Positions 26,260 through 35,666 of a DNA stretch of 64,000 nucleotides are shown in pieces (the stretch's first letter is position 1; each line of letters starts with the position of its first letter). The notes under the pieces are model-generated. The model saw only the letters and a list, made by a program, of their open reading frames with translations. It was not told the DNA's origin and searched no databases. The stretch spans positions 49,648 through 113,647 of the forward strand of contig NZ_CDBY01000034.1 of assembly GCF_000820125.1 (NCBI RefSeq). The letters run 5' to 3'. Source of the DNA: Aeromonas simiae. Lineage in GTDB: Bacteria > Pseudomonadota > Gammaproteobacteria > Enterobacterales > Aeromonadaceae. Both the position numbers and the translations under genes were made by a program.

Positions 26260-26992
26260 CCTGCTCTGGTTCCTGCTGCTCCTGGCCGCGCCGCTGTGCT
26301 TCGGCCAGGATGGCATGTCGGCGGTGACCGTCACCACCAACCCCGATGGCAGTCAGGAGTACAGCCTGACGCTGCAGGTGCTGGCGCTGATGACGGCCCT
26401 TTCGTTCCTGCCCGCCATCGTCATCATGATGACCTCGTTTACCCGCATCATAGTGGTGCTGGGGATCCTGCGTCAGGCGATCGGGTTGCAACAGAGCCCC
26501 TCCAACCAGGTGCTGGTGGGCATCGCCCTGTTCATGAGTTTTTTCGTCATGTCTCCGGTGCTCGATCGCATCAACAGCGAGGCGCTGCAACCCTATCTGG
26601 ACGAGACCATCAGCGCCAAGGTGGCGCTGGAGAAGGCGCAGGCTCCCCTGCATCAGTTCATGCTGGCCCAGACCCGGGTCAAGGATCTCAACACCTTCAT
26701 GGAGATCGCCAACATCAAGGCGGACACGCCGGAGACGGTGCCGATGCGGGTGCTGATCCCGGCCTTTGTCACCAGTGAACTCAAGACCGCCTTCCAGATA
26801 GGTTTCATGCTGTTTCTGCCGTTTCTGGTGATTGACCTGGTGGTGGCGAGTATTTTGATGGCGATGGGGATGATGATGCTCTCGCCCATGCTGGTGTCGC
26901 TGCCGTTCAAGCTGATGCTGTTTGTGATGGTCGATGGCTGGAACCTCATCATGGGCAGTCTGGCCACCAGTTTCGGCCTGGGGGCCGGCTAA
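26246..26992 (+). CDS. fliP: Flagellar export gate protein FliP
   Basis: Core of the type III export gate with FliQ and FliR. 248 residues, with a cleavable signal ([20 protein letters not shown]), four hydrophobic segments and the family signature [20 protein letters not shown] at ~65-84. It also has [20 protein letters not shown] near the end. ATG 26246 lies inside the fliO end. Confidence 0.97.
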   Translation: MKKPSLLWFLLLLAAPLCFGQDGMSAVTVTTNPDGSQEYSLTLQVLALMTALSFLPAIVIMMTSFTRIIVVLGILRQAIGLQQSPSNQVLVGIALFMSFFVMSPVLDRINSEALQPYLDETISAKVALEKAQAPLHQFMLAQTRVKDLNTFMEIANIKADTPETVPMRVLIPAFVTSELKTAFQIGFMLFLPFLVIDLVVASILMAMGMMMLSPMLVSLPFKLMLFVMVDGWNLIMGSLATSFGLGAG

Positions 26993-27001
26993 GGAGGCGC
27001 C

Positions 27002-27271
27002 ATGTCACCGGAAACCTTCGTCGACGTCTTTCGTGAGGCGCTCTGGATCGTCACCCTGATGGTCTGCGCCGTGATCATCCCGAGCCTGCTGGTGGGGTTG
27101 GTGGTGGCGGTGTTCCAGGCGGCCACTTCGATCAACGAACAGACCTTGAGCTTTCTGCCACGCCTCATCGTGACCCTGCTGGCGCTGGGCGTCGGGGCTC
27201 ACTGGGGATTGCAGACCCTGATGGACTTCTTCGTCATGCTGGTCAATCAGATCCCCGAGGTCGTGGGATGA
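27002..27271 (+). CDS. fliQ: Flagellar export gate protein FliQ
   Basis: Small export-gate component, 89 residues with two membrane helices; VAVFQAATSINEQTLSFLPR is the family signature. It follows fliP by 9 bases with an AAGGAGGCGCC ribosome site and overlaps fliR (ATGA). Confidence 0.97.
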   Translation: MSPETFVDVFREALWIVTLMVCAVIIPSLLVGLVVAVFQAATSINEQTLSFLPRLIVTLLALGVGAHWGLQTLMDFFVMLVNQIPEVVG

Positions 27272-28065
27272 CCTTCTCTGCCGGCCTCATCATGGAGTGG
27301 CTGGCCTCCATCGTCTGGCCACTGTGCCGTATCGGCGGCCTGCTGATGGTGATGGCGGTGTTCGGCAGCCGGTTGGTGCCGATGCAGGTGCGCATCCTGC
27401 TCACCTTGGCCATCACCCTGGTGGTGGCCCCCCTGCTGCCGGCCATGCCGGCCGTCGAGCTGTTCTCGCTGCGCGGTTTTCTGGTGACCGGCCAGCAGGT
27501 GCTGATCGGGATTGCCATGGGGCAGGTGACCCTGTTTCTCACCGAGACCTTCGTCATCGCAGGCCAGGTGATCGCCATGCAGACCAGCCTGGGATTTGCC
27601 TCGCTGGCCGACCCCATGAACGGCCAGTCGACCCCCGTGGTCGGCCAGTTTTACCTGATGCTGGCCACCTTGGTGTTTCTCGCCGTGGATGGCCATCTGG
27701 TGCTGCTGCGGCTGGTGATCTTAAGTTTTCAGACCCTGCCGGTCTCCGAGAGCGGTCTCACCGGCTTGATGTATCGGGATCTGGCCTCGTTTCTTGGGAT
27801 CATGTTCCAGGCGGCGCTGCTTATCTCGCTCTCGGCCATCATCGCCCTGCTGCTCATCAACTTCTCGTTCGGGGTGATGACCCGGGCGGCGCCGCAGCTC
27901 AACGTCTTCAGTATCGGTTTTGCGGTCAGCATGATCGCCGGCCTGTTCATCCTCTGGCTCACCCTCGGCAGCTTCACCGATCACTTCGGCCGCCTCTGGC
28001 AGCAGGTGCAGGAGGTGGAGTGCCAAATCATCGGCATCAGCTGCCCAGGAGGCATCAGTGGCTGA
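27268..28065 (+). CDS. fliR: Flagellar export gate protein FliR
   Basis: Export-gate component, 265 residues with about six membrane segments. Family landmarks are RIGGLLMVMAVFGSRLVP at the N-terminus and TSLGFASLADPMNGQSTPVVGQF in the middle. The ATG overlaps the fliQ stop; a second ATG (M9) is possible. The end overlaps flhB by 8 bases. Confidence 0.96.
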   Translation: MTFSAGLIMEWLASIVWPLCRIGGLLMVMAVFGSRLVPMQVRILLTLAITLVVAPLLPAMPAVELFSLRGFLVTGQQVLIGIAMGQVTLFLTETFVIAGQVIAMQTSLGFASLADPMNGQSTPVVGQFYLMLATLVFLAVDGHLVLLRLVILSFQTLPVSESGLTGLMYRDLASFLGIMFQAALLISLSAIIALLLINFSFGVMTRAAPQLNVFSIGFAVSMIAGLFILWLTLGSFTDHFGRLWQQVQEVECQIIGISCPGGISG

Positions 28066-29188
28066 AACCGATCAGGAGCGCTCGGAGCTACCCACAGGTA
28101 AACGACTGCAACAGGCGCGCGAGAAGGGGCAGATCCCCCGCTCGCGAGAGCTGGGCACGGCGGCGGTGCTGCTCTCGGCCTGTTTTGCTCTGCTGATGCT
28201 GAAAGAGACGCTAGCCGGAGCCCTGATCAAGGTCTTCAAGACCGGCTTTAGCTTGCAGCGGGATCAGGTGTTTGACCCCTATGCCATGGGCGATCTGCTG
28301 GCCACCTTGCTACGGCAGATGATGGCGCCGCTCGGCCTGCTCTTCTTGCTGGTGGCGCTGGCGGCCTTTGCCGGCAACATCCTGATGGGGGGCTTTAACT
28401 TCTCGAGCGAGGCGATGGCCCCCAAGTTCAGCAAGCTCAATCCCCTCAGTGGCCTCAAGCGGATGTTCGGGGTGCAGTCACTGGTGGAGCTGATCAAGTC
28501 CATTGCCAAGGTGCTCTTCATCGCCCTGTTTGCCTGGTGGTTGCTCTCGAGTCAGTTTGAGCACCTGATGAACCTCTCTTTCGAGGGGTTTCCTGGCGGC
28601 GTCATCGACGCGCTGGAGCTGCTGCTGTGGATGGTGGTGGTGCTGTGCTGCTCGCTGCTGCCGATTGTTGCCATCGACGTGCCGTTCCAGCAGTGGAACC
28701 ACATGCGCCAGCTCAAGATGACCAAGCAGGAGGTCAAGGACGAGTTTCGTGACAGCGAGGGTAAGCCCGAGGTGAAGGGGCGGATCCGTCGTTTGCAGAT
28801 GGAGATGGCCAACCGGCGCATGATGGTCGACGTGCCCAAGGCGGATGTGGTGATCACCAACCCGAGCCACTACTCGGTGGCGCTCAAGTACGATCCCAAG
28901 CAGCCCAAGGCGGCCCCCAAGGTGGTGGCCAAGGGGGTCGACGAGGTGGCGATGAAGATCCGCGAGATTGCCCGCGAGTATCAGATCCCCGTGCTGCCGG
29001 CGCCGGCTCTGACCCGCGCCATTTATCACAGCACCGAGCTGGGTCGGGAGATCCCCGAGGGGTTGTTTGCCGCCGTGGCCCAGGTGCTGGCCTATGTTTA
29101 CCAGCTCAGGGCGTTTCGTCGTGGCAAGGGGCAGCGACCGCGGCCGCTGGCGCCGGATCTGCCGATACCGGATGAGCTCAGGCGTTGA
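28058..29188 (+). CDS. flhB: Flagellar export switch protein FlhB
   Basis: Export-gate protein that self-cleaves to switch from hook to filament substrates. 376 residues (E. coli 382), with four membrane segments and then a cytoplasmic domain. The self-cleavage site reads N268-P-S-H271 where most homologues have NPTH; the Asn-Pro pair that performs cleavage is intact. GTG start at 28058, last gene of the fliK unit. Confidence 0.97.
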   Translation: MAETDQERSELPTGKRLQQAREKGQIPRSRELGTAAVLLSACFALLMLKETLAGALIKVFKTGFSLQRDQVFDPYAMGDLLATLLRQMMAPLGLLFLLVALAAFAGNILMGGFNFSSEAMAPKFSKLNPLSGLKRMFGVQSLVELIKSIAKVLFIALFAWWLLSSQFEHLMNLSFEGFPGGVIDALELLLWMVVVLCCSLLPIVAIDVPFQQWNHMRQLKMTKQEVKDEFRDSEGKPEVKGRIRRLQMEMANRRMMVDVPKADVVITNPSHYSVALKYDPKQPKAAPKVVAKGVDEVAMKIREIAREYQIPVLPAPALTRAIYHSTELGREIPEGLFAAVAQVLAYVYQLRAFRRGKGQRPRPLAPDLPIPDELRR

Positions 29189-29241
29189 CAAACTTCTGAC
29201 GCCGCAATAAAAAGTTGTTCATATTCACAGTGTTATCTTGG

Positions 29242-29257
29242 TGGAATGGTTCTTGCT
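29242..29257 (+). promoter_or_regulatory. Sigma-54 promoter of the flhA unit
   Basis: TGGAATGGTTCTTGCT has GG and GC ten bases apart and an intact TTGCT -12 element, 40 bases before the flhA ATG in the 109-base flhB-flhA gap. It should drive flhA-flhF-flhG-fliA and probably the chemotaxis genes. Confidence 0.8.
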
Positions 29258-29297
29258 TTGGATTGCCTATCGTATTGATGGCAAAGCGTGACCGCAG

Positions 29298-31400
29298 ATG
29301 GAAATGACGCAGGTGCTGACCCGGCTTAAAGGGTATCGTGGCATGGTGAGCAAGGGGCTGGGGACGCCCCTGCTAGTGCTGGCCGCGTTGGGCATGGTGG
29401 TGCTGCCGATGCCGGCCATGCTGCTCGACATTCTCTTCTCGTTCAACATAGCGCTGGCCATGGTGGTGCTGCTGGTGGCGGTTTACACCCGGCGCCCCCT
29501 CGATTTTGCCGCCTTCCCCACCGTGCTGCTGATCGCGACCTTGCTGCGACTGGCGCTCAACGTCGCCTCGACCCGGGTGGTGCTGCTGGAGGGCCATAAT
29601 GGCCCGGATGCAGCCGGTCACGTCATCGAGGCGTTCGGCTCTGTGGTCATCGGCGGCAACTACGCGGTCGGTCTCATCGTCTTCCTCATCCTGATGATCA
29701 TCAACTTCGTGGTGGTCACCAAGGGGGCGGGACGGATCTCGGAAGTGAGCGCCCGTTTCACCCTGGATGCCATGCCCGGCAAGCAGATGGCCATCGACGC
29801 GGATCTCAACGCCGGTCTCATCAATCAGGAGGAGGCCAAGAAGCGTCGCCATGAAGTGACCTCGGAGGCGGACTTCTACGGCTCGATGGACGGTGCCTCC
29901 AAGTTCGTCAAAGGGGATGCCATCGCCGGCATCATGATCCTGTTTATCAACATCATCGGTGGCTTCATCATCGGCATGGTGCAGCACGCCCTGAGCTTCG
30001 GCGATGCCACCCGCATCTACACCCTGCTCACCATCGGCGACGGCCTAGTGGCCCAGATCCCTTCGCTGCTGCTCTCCATCGCGGCGGCGCTTATCGTTAC
30101 CCGTCAGAACACCGATCAGGACATGGGCCAGGCCATGCTGGGCCAGCTGTTTAGCAATCCGAAGTCACTGATCATCACCTCCGCCATCCTGCTGGTGATG
30201 GGGGTGGTACCGGGTATGCCCCACTTTGCGTTTCTCTCCCTCGGGTTGCTGTGTGCCGGCATCTCGTGGTGGCTGCTCAAGCTGGAGCAGCGCCGCGCGG
30301 CGCAGCCCAAGCAGGAGAAGGGCAGCGGCGAGGCGCATCCGTCCCATGAGCCGCGCGATCTGAGCTGGGATGACGTGATGCCGGTCGACATCATCGGCCT
30401 GGAGGTGGGTTATCAGCTGATCCCGTTGGTCGATCGCGCCCAAGGAGGAGAGCTGCTCAACCGCATCAAAGGGGTGCGCAAGAAGCTCTCCCAAGATCTC
30501 GGTTTTCTGGTGCCGCCGGTGCATATCCGCGACAATCTGGATCTGCCGCCGAATCAGTACCGTATCACCCTAATGGGGGTCACCACGGGAGAGGCCAGCA
30601 TCTATCAGGACAAGGAGATGGCGATCAATCCGGGTCAGGTTTTTGGCACGCTCTCGGGCATTGAGGCGCGCGACCCCGCCTTCGGACTGGAGGCTGTGTG
30701 GATCGGCCGGGATCAGGTCTCCCATGCCCAGACGCTGGGCTATACGGTGGTCGATGCGGCGACCGTGGTGGCCACCCATCTGAGCCAGATCCTCGCCAGC
30801 CATGCCTCCTTGCTGCTGGGCCACGACGAGGCGCAGCAACTGCTGGATCTGGTGGCCAAGCATCAGGCCAAGCTGGTCGATGGTCTGGTGCCGGAGGTGA
30901 TCAGCATGGGCAACCTGGTCAAGGTGTTGCAGAACCTGCTGACCGAAGGGGTGCCGATCCGCGATATGCGCACCATATTGCAGACCCTGGTCGAATATGC
31001 CCCGCGCAGCCAGGATCCGGACGTGCTGACCGCCGCCTGCCGTATCGCCCTGCGTCGCTTGATTGTGCAAGAGATCACGGGCGGCGAGAGCGAGCTGGCT
31101 GTCATCACCTTGGCACCAGAATTGGAACGCATATTGCATCAATCTTTGCAGGCAGGTGGCAACGAAGGGGCCGGCATTGAGCCGGGGCTGGCAGAGCGGA
31201 TGCAACGCTCGCTCGCCGATGCCTCCCAGCGTCTTGAGCTGGAAGGACAATCCGCCGTGTTGCTGACCTCGGGTATCTTGCGCAATACCCTGGCGCGGTT
31301 CGTGAAAAATGCGATCCCGGGATTGCGTGTCCTGTCCTACCAGGAAGTCCCTGACGACAAGCAGATCCGTATCGTCAGTGCGGTCGGGCAGAACCAGTGA
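29298..31400 (+). CDS. flhA: Flagellar export gate protein FlhA
   Basis: Largest export-gate component. 700 residues: eight membrane segments (~20-330) with the FHIPEP-family signature region (TKGAGRISEVSARFTLDAMPGKQMAIDADL) in the first cytoplasmic loop. A cytoplasmic substrate/chaperone-docking domain follows. The plausible start is ATG 29298; an internal ATG three codons later is an alternative. Confidence 0.97.
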   Translation: MEMTQVLTRLKGYRGMVSKGLGTPLLVLAALGMVVLPMPAMLLDILFSFNIALAMVVLLVAVYTRRPLDFAAFPTVLLIATLLRLALNVASTRVVLLEGHNGPDAAGHVIEAFGSVVIGGNYAVGLIVFLILMIINFVVVTKGAGRISEVSARFTLDAMPGKQMAIDADLNAGLINQEEAKKRRHEVTSEADFYGSMDGASKFVKGDAIAGIMILFINIIGGFIIGMVQHALSFGDATRIYTLLTIGDGLVAQIPSLLLSIAAALIVTRQNTDQDMGQAMLGQLFSNPKSLIITSAILLVMGVVPGMPHFAFLSLGLLCAGISWWLLKLEQRRAAQPKQEKGSGEAHPSHEPRDLSWDDVMPVDIIGLEVGYQLIPLVDRAQGGELLNRIKGVRKKLSQDLGFLVPPVHIRDNLDLPPNQYRITLMGVTTGEASIYQDKEMAINPGQVFGTLSGIEARDPAFGLEAVWIGRDQVSHAQTLGYTVVDAATVVATHLSQILASHASLLLGHDEAQQLLDLVAKHQAKLVDGLVPEVISMGNLVKVLQNLLTEGVPIRDMRTILQTLVEYAPRSQDPDVLTAACRIALRRLIVQEITGGESELAVITLAPELERILHQSLQAGGNEGAGIEPGLAERMQRSLADASQRLELEGQSAVLLTSGILRNTLARFVKNAIPGLRVLSYQEVPDDKQIRIVSAVGQNQ

Positions 31401-31413
31401 GCGGAGATGACAG

Positions 31414-32823
31414 GTGAAGATTAAGCGGTTTTTTGCCAAGGACATGAGAACGGCGCTGGCCGAGGTCAAAGAGACACTCGGGCCGGACGCGGTGATCATG
31501 TCCAACAAGAAGGTGACCGGAGGGGTGGAGATTGTCGCTGCTGTCGACTATCAAGCCCAGCTGGTGCCGTCGCGTGAGCCTGCCCCCGCTCGTGCTGCGC
31601 TCGGAGAAGAGCGCGTCAATATTTCGTCGACTGCCCGCCAGATGACGACCGCAAAACCGTCACCGTCAAAAGAGGAGCACTACGCCGACAGTTTGGCGGC
31701 CCTGCTGGCGCGTCAGCAACAGATCAACGGTCAGGGCGCTCGCCCTGCGGCGGGCAACAACGGTGCCCCCAAGACGCTGGCCGAACAGGCGCAGTGGGAG
31801 GCACCCGCAGCGCCTAAGAGTGCGCCGAGCGCAGCCTCTCGCTCTCCCGCCCGCCCGGTCCAGGCCACTCGTGAACAGAGTCGGGATCGCGAGCTGGAGG
31901 GGATGCGTAACGAGATGGCCAGCATCCGCAAGCTGCTTGAGCATCAGATTTCCGGTCTGATGTGGCAGGAGGTGGAGCGCCGTGAGCCGATGCGGGCCCT
32001 GCTCATCAAGGAGCTCAAAAAGATAGGGTTCGAGGATGCGTTCGCCGACCAGTTGGCGGGGATCATCCCAGAAGATATGCCGCTGCATCAGGCCATGGCC
32101 CAGTTAGCAGAAATACTGACGACCCAGCTCAAGGTGGGGGATGACGAAATCCTGCGCCGTGGGGGGGCCGTGGCGCTGCTTGGCCCGACCGGGGTGGGTA
32201 AGACCACCACGATTGCCAAACTGGCCGCTCGCTTTGCCATGAAGTACGGCGCTGAACAGGTGGCGCTGATCACGACCGACAACTATCGCATTGGTGCCCA
32301 CGAGCAGTTGCAGACATATGGGCGTATCATGGGGTGCCCGGTGCGCCAGGTGCGCGATGCCGAAGAGTTGGCTGCGGCGCTCTATCAATTTCGCCACCGT
32401 AGGTTGGTGCTCATCGATACCGCGGGGATGGGGCAGCGTGACATCCGTCTGACCGAGCAGCTCGATACCCTGGTCAAACACGCCAAGGTGCGCATTCGCA
32501 GCTATCTAGTGATGGCGGCCACCGCCCAGCGCAGGGTGATGCAGGAGGCGGTCGATCATTTCAAGCGGATCCCGCTCAGTGGCTGCATCCTGACCAAGAT
32601 TGATGAGAGCCTCAATCTGGGAGAAGTAATTAACGTATGTATCCAGAATGCGCTGCCGGTCAGCTATGTGACCGACGGTCAGCGTGTTCCGGAAGATATT
32701 CAGGTTGCTGATGCCGCCTATCTGGTCGGCTCGGCACTGGGCTCGCTGGAGCAGCAGGTGGAAGAGCCCTATTTCTGGGGAGCTGGCTTCGGTGAGGCGG
32801 AAGATTCGGAGTTCTATGAGTAA
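31414..32823 (+). CDS. flhF: Signal-recognition-particle-type GTPase FlhF
   Basis: GTPase that marks the cell pole and recruits the first flagellar parts. 469 residues: an N-terminal basic domain (MKIKRFFAKDMRTALAEVKETLG), a variable Pro/Ala linker (~75-155) and the SRP NG domain. That domain has P-loop G257-PTGVGKTTT and DTAGMGQRD. GTG start at 31414. Partner and antagonist FlhG overlaps its 3' end. Confidence 0.96.
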   Translation: MKIKRFFAKDMRTALAEVKETLGPDAVIMSNKKVTGGVEIVAAVDYQAQLVPSREPAPARAALGEERVNISSTARQMTTAKPSPSKEEHYADSLAALLARQQQINGQGARPAAGNNGAPKTLAEQAQWEAPAAPKSAPSAASRSPARPVQATREQSRDRELEGMRNEMASIRKLLEHQISGLMWQEVERREPMRALLIKELKKIGFEDAFADQLAGIIPEDMPLHQAMAQLAEILTTQLKVGDDEILRRGGAVALLGPTGVGKTTTIAKLAARFAMKYGAEQVALITTDNYRIGAHEQLQTYGRIMGCPVRQVRDAEELAAALYQFRHRRLVLIDTAGMGQRDIRLTEQLDTLVKHAKVRIRSYLVMAATAQRRVMQEAVDHFKRIPLSGCILTKIDESLNLGEVINVCIQNALPVSYVTDGQRVPEDIQVADAAYLVGSALGSLEQQVEEPYFWGAGFGEAEDSEFYE

Positions 32824-33700
32824 CGTAAATATGGATCAGGCAAGCGGGCTGCGCAGAATGCACCATAACAACCGGGTCAAGGTGATCGCCGTCTCGGGCG
32901 GCAAGGGTGGCGTGGGCAAGACCAACGTGACCCTGAATGTCGCCGGCACCATGGCGGCGCAAGGTAAGCGAGTCATGGTATTGGATGCCGACCTGGGTCT
33001 TGCTAACGTCGACGTGATGTTAGGGTTGCGGGTGCATCGCAACCTCTCACACGTGCTGGCTGGCGAATGTACCCTCGACGATATCATCATCGAGGGGCCC
33101 AACGGCATGATGATAGTGCCGGCCACCTCGGGGACTCAGTCGATGGTGGAGCTCTCAGCGGCCCAACATGCGGGGCTCATTCGCGCCTTTAGCGAAATGA
33201 AGACGGCCGTCGACGTGCTGATGGTCGACACGGCGGCAGGGATCTCTGACATGGTGCTGAGCTTTGCCCGCGCCGCCCAGGACATCATGGTGGTGGTGTG
33301 CGACGAGCCCACCTCGATCACAGACGCCTATGCCCTCATCAAGATCCTCTCCAAGGATCACGGCGTGTTTCGCTTCAAGGTGGTGGCTAACATGGTGCGC
33401 AGCCTGCGCGAAGGGCAGGAGCTGTTTGCCAAGCTGACCCGGGTGACCGATCGTTTCCTCGATACCTCGCTCGAGTTGGTGGCCTGTATTCCCTATGACA
33501 CCAACCTGCGCCAAGCCGTGCGCAAGCAAAAGTTGATCGTCGATGCCTTTCCCAAGTCGCCAGCCTCGTTGGCGTTCCGTGCCCTGGCTAATAAGGCGGC
33601 CAGCTGGCCGATCCCAAACCAGCCCGGCGGCCATCTGGAGTTTTTCCTGGAAAGCCTGTTGCAAAAACCGGTTGTCATAAAGGAAGGTTCTCGTGAATAA
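32816..33700 (+). CDS. flhG: MinD-like ATPase FlhG (FleN), flagellar number regulator
   Basis: MinD/ParA-type ATPase that limits flagellar number, counteracting FlhF and, in Vibrio and Pseudomonas, the master regulator FlrA/FleQ. 294 residues. The deviant Walker A is SGGKGGVGKTN with K35, and DADLGLANVDVMLG follows. ATG 32816 lies inside flhF; a longer frame upstream is an artefact of that overlap. The end overlaps fliA by 8 bases. Confidence 0.96.
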   Translation: MSNVNMDQASGLRRMHHNNRVKVIAVSGGKGGVGKTNVTLNVAGTMAAQGKRVMVLDADLGLANVDVMLGLRVHRNLSHVLAGECTLDDIIIEGPNGMMIVPATSGTQSMVELSAAQHAGLIRAFSEMKTAVDVLMVDTAAGISDMVLSFARAAQDIMVVVCDEPTSITDAYALIKILSKDHGVFRFKVVANMVRSLREGQELFAKLTRVTDRFLDTSLELVACIPYDTNLRQAVRKQKLIVDAFPKSPASLAFRALANKAASWPIPNQPGGHLEFFLESLLQKPVVIKEGSRE

Positions 33701-34409
33701 AGCCCAAGCCTATCTTCGCCATCAGGACTCTTATGCGCTGGTCGAGCGGCACGCTCCCTTGGTCAAGCGGATTGCTCAACATTTGCTGGCACGTTTGCCC
33801 AGTAGTGTATTGCTCGATGATTTGGTTCAGGCGGGGATGATTGGGCTTATCGAGGCGTCCCGTAATTTTGATGGCAGCAAGGGGGCAAGCTTCGAGACCT
33901 ATGCCGGGATCCGTATCCGCGGTGCCATGCTCGATGAAATTCGCCGTGGCGACTGGGTGCCCCGTTCGGTGCACCGAAATAGCCGGATGATTGCCGAGGC
34001 GATCGACAAGGTAGAGAAACAACATGGCCGCGATGCCCGTGATACCGAGGTCGCGAGTCAATTAGGGGTCTCCCTGCACGAGTATCACAGCATGTTGCAG
34101 GATGTCTCCTGTGGCAAGATCATCGGCATCGAAGATCTGGGTGTCAGCGAGGATGTGATCGGTGGGGAGGGGGCCTGTGAACGACATGGCTATGAAGAGT
34201 TAGCGAGCGATCGTTTCCAAATAGCGCTCGCTGAGAATATATCGCGTCTGCCTGAGCGGGAGGCGCTGGTACTCTCTCTTTATTACGATGAGGAGCTCAA
34301 TCTGCGTGAAATCGGTGAGATCCTCAACGTGAGCGAATCGAGGGTCAGCCAGATCCATAGTCAGGCAATGCACAGATTGCGCGCTAGATTGCGAGATTGG
34401 CAAGTATAA
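33693..34409 (+). CDS. fliA: Flagellar sigma factor FliA (sigma-28)
   Basis: Directs transcription of late flagellar genes. 238 residues with region 2 (DDLVQAGMIGLIEASRNFD), region 3 and region 4 (LREIGEILNVSESRVSQIHSQAMHRLRARL). GTG start at 33693 with AAGGAAGG upstream. It is followed by a 113-base gap before cheY in which I found no convincing sigma-28 or sigma-54 promoter. Confidence 0.97.
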   Translation: MNKAQAYLRHQDSYALVERHAPLVKRIAQHLLARLPSSVLLDDLVQAGMIGLIEASRNFDGSKGASFETYAGIRIRGAMLDEIRRGDWVPRSVHRNSRMIAEAIDKVEKQHGRDARDTEVASQLGVSLHEYHSMLQDVSCGKIIGIEDLGVSEDVIGGEGACERHGYEELASDRFQIALAENISRLPEREALVLSLYYDEELNLREIGEILNVSESRVSQIHSQAMHRLRARLRDWQV

Positions 34410-34522
34410 CTCTTTGTACTGACTACACTAAAACAGCGCTATAGGGCATAATAGCCGCCATTCTGCCTATTTAATACGGTATCAACACCGGTTGCTATAC
34501 GGCTGCCGACTAGGAGGGAATT

Positions 34523-34906
34523 TTGGACAAGAACATGAAAATCCTCATTGTTGATGATTTCTCGACAATGCGTCGGATTATCAAGAACTTGCTAAGAGAT
34601 CTTGGCTTTAATAATACCCATGAGGCCGATGATGGCAACACCGCCCTGCCCATGCTGAAAAATGGTGACTTTCAGTTTGTTGTGACCGACTGGAACATGC
34701 CTGGCATGCAAGGGATTGACCTGCTCAAGGCCATTCGCGTGGATGATAAGCTCAAGCATCTGCCGGTGCTGATGGTGACCGCCGAAGCCAAGCGTGAACA
34801 GATCATTGAGGCGGCCCAGGCCGGCGTCAATGGCTATATCGTCAAGCCTTTTACCGCAGCGACCTTGAAAGAGAAGCTGGATAAGATCTTCGAACGGATT
34901 GGCTAA
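34523..34906 (+). CDS. cheY: Chemotaxis response regulator CheY
   Basis: Single receiver domain that carries the phosphoryl signal from CheA to FliM. 127 residues. With the TTG start, acidic pocket D11-D12, phospho-acceptor D56 (VVTDWNMPG) and KPF near 108 are present. TTG 34523 is 4 bases after GGAGGG; the next ATG (34535) would leave 16 bases, so TTG is favoured. Confidence 0.97.
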   Translation: MDKNMKILIVDDFSTMRRIIKNLLRDLGFNNTHEADDGNTALPMLKNGDFQFVVTDWNMPGMQGIDLLKAIRVDDKLKHLPVLMVTAEAKREQIIEAAQAGVNGYIVKPFTAATLKEKLDKIFERIG

Positions 34907-34917
34907 GGAGCTTTCCA

Positions 34918-35655
34918 ATGATGGCTAAGGCGAGCTCATTGATCACCCTTGAGCAGGCAAAGTTGCTCGTCTCTTTGCTTGAACAGGGTGAATATACTAA
35001 AGCGGATAATTTGCTGGCCGAAGCGTGTGCACCTAATGCTCACACTCTGTTCGAAAAGGTAGGGCAACTGACTCGTCAATTGCATACCTCGCTGCAGGAA
35101 TTTTGCATCGACTCCAGAATCCCCGTATTGGCGACCCACGAGATCCCCGATGCTCGAGAACACTTGAATTATGTCATTGATATGACAGATAAAGCGGCCA
35201 ATCGCACTATGGATGCGGTTGAGGCTAGTCTGCCCATCGCCGATCGTCTCAACGATAGCATTCAAGCCGTGTTACCTCATTGGCAGCTCCTGATGAATCG
35301 TTCTCTGGATCTCGGCCAATTTAAGGTTTTGTGCCATCAACTCGATGATTTTCTCAAGTCTTCTGAATCTGACGCCGATATATTAAGAAAACGACTAACT
35401 GAAATCCTGATGGCTCAGGATTTTCAGGACCTCACTGGCCAGATGATCCGCCGGGTCATCAAATTGGTTCAGGAGATTGAAATTAAACTGGTTGAAATGT
35501 TGACGATGTTTGGTGATGTCGGTACCGAGGTGCCACAGAGCCCGACACGCAGCGCGCTAGAGGCCGAAGGGCCCATTATCAATGCCCAAGATCGCGATGA
35601 CGTGGTCAATGGTCAGGATGATGTGGACGATTTGCTCTCTAGCCTGGGATTTTAA
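34918..35655 (+). CDS. cheZ: CheY-P phosphatase CheZ
   Basis: Speeds dephosphorylation of CheY-P. 245 residues with the long helical hairpin containing LMAQDFQDLTGQMIRRVI (the catalytic Gln region). It ends in DDVDDLLSSLGF, the CheY-binding C-terminal helix of the family. It lies 11 bases after cheY. Base composition is visibly more AT-rich here than in the fli genes upstream. Confidence 0.96.
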   Translation: MMAKASSLITLEQAKLLVSLLEQGEYTKADNLLAEACAPNAHTLFEKVGQLTRQLHTSLQEFCIDSRIPVLATHEIPDAREHLNYVIDMTDKAANRTMDAVEASLPIADRLNDSIQAVLPHWQLLMNRSLDLGQFKVLCHQLDDFLKSSESDADILRKRLTEILMAQDFQDLTGQMIRRVIKLVQEIEIKLVEMLTMFGDVGTEVPQSPTRSALEAEGPIINAQDRDDVVNGQDDVDDLLSSLGF

Positions 35656-35666
35656 TGGGGTGACGA

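Noticed and set aside
34450..34465. GG-N10-GC pattern upstream of cheY resembling a sigma-54 site
   Set aside because: The -12 region is CCGC instead of TTGC and the -24 box lacks the leading T; below the quality of the three accepted sites.
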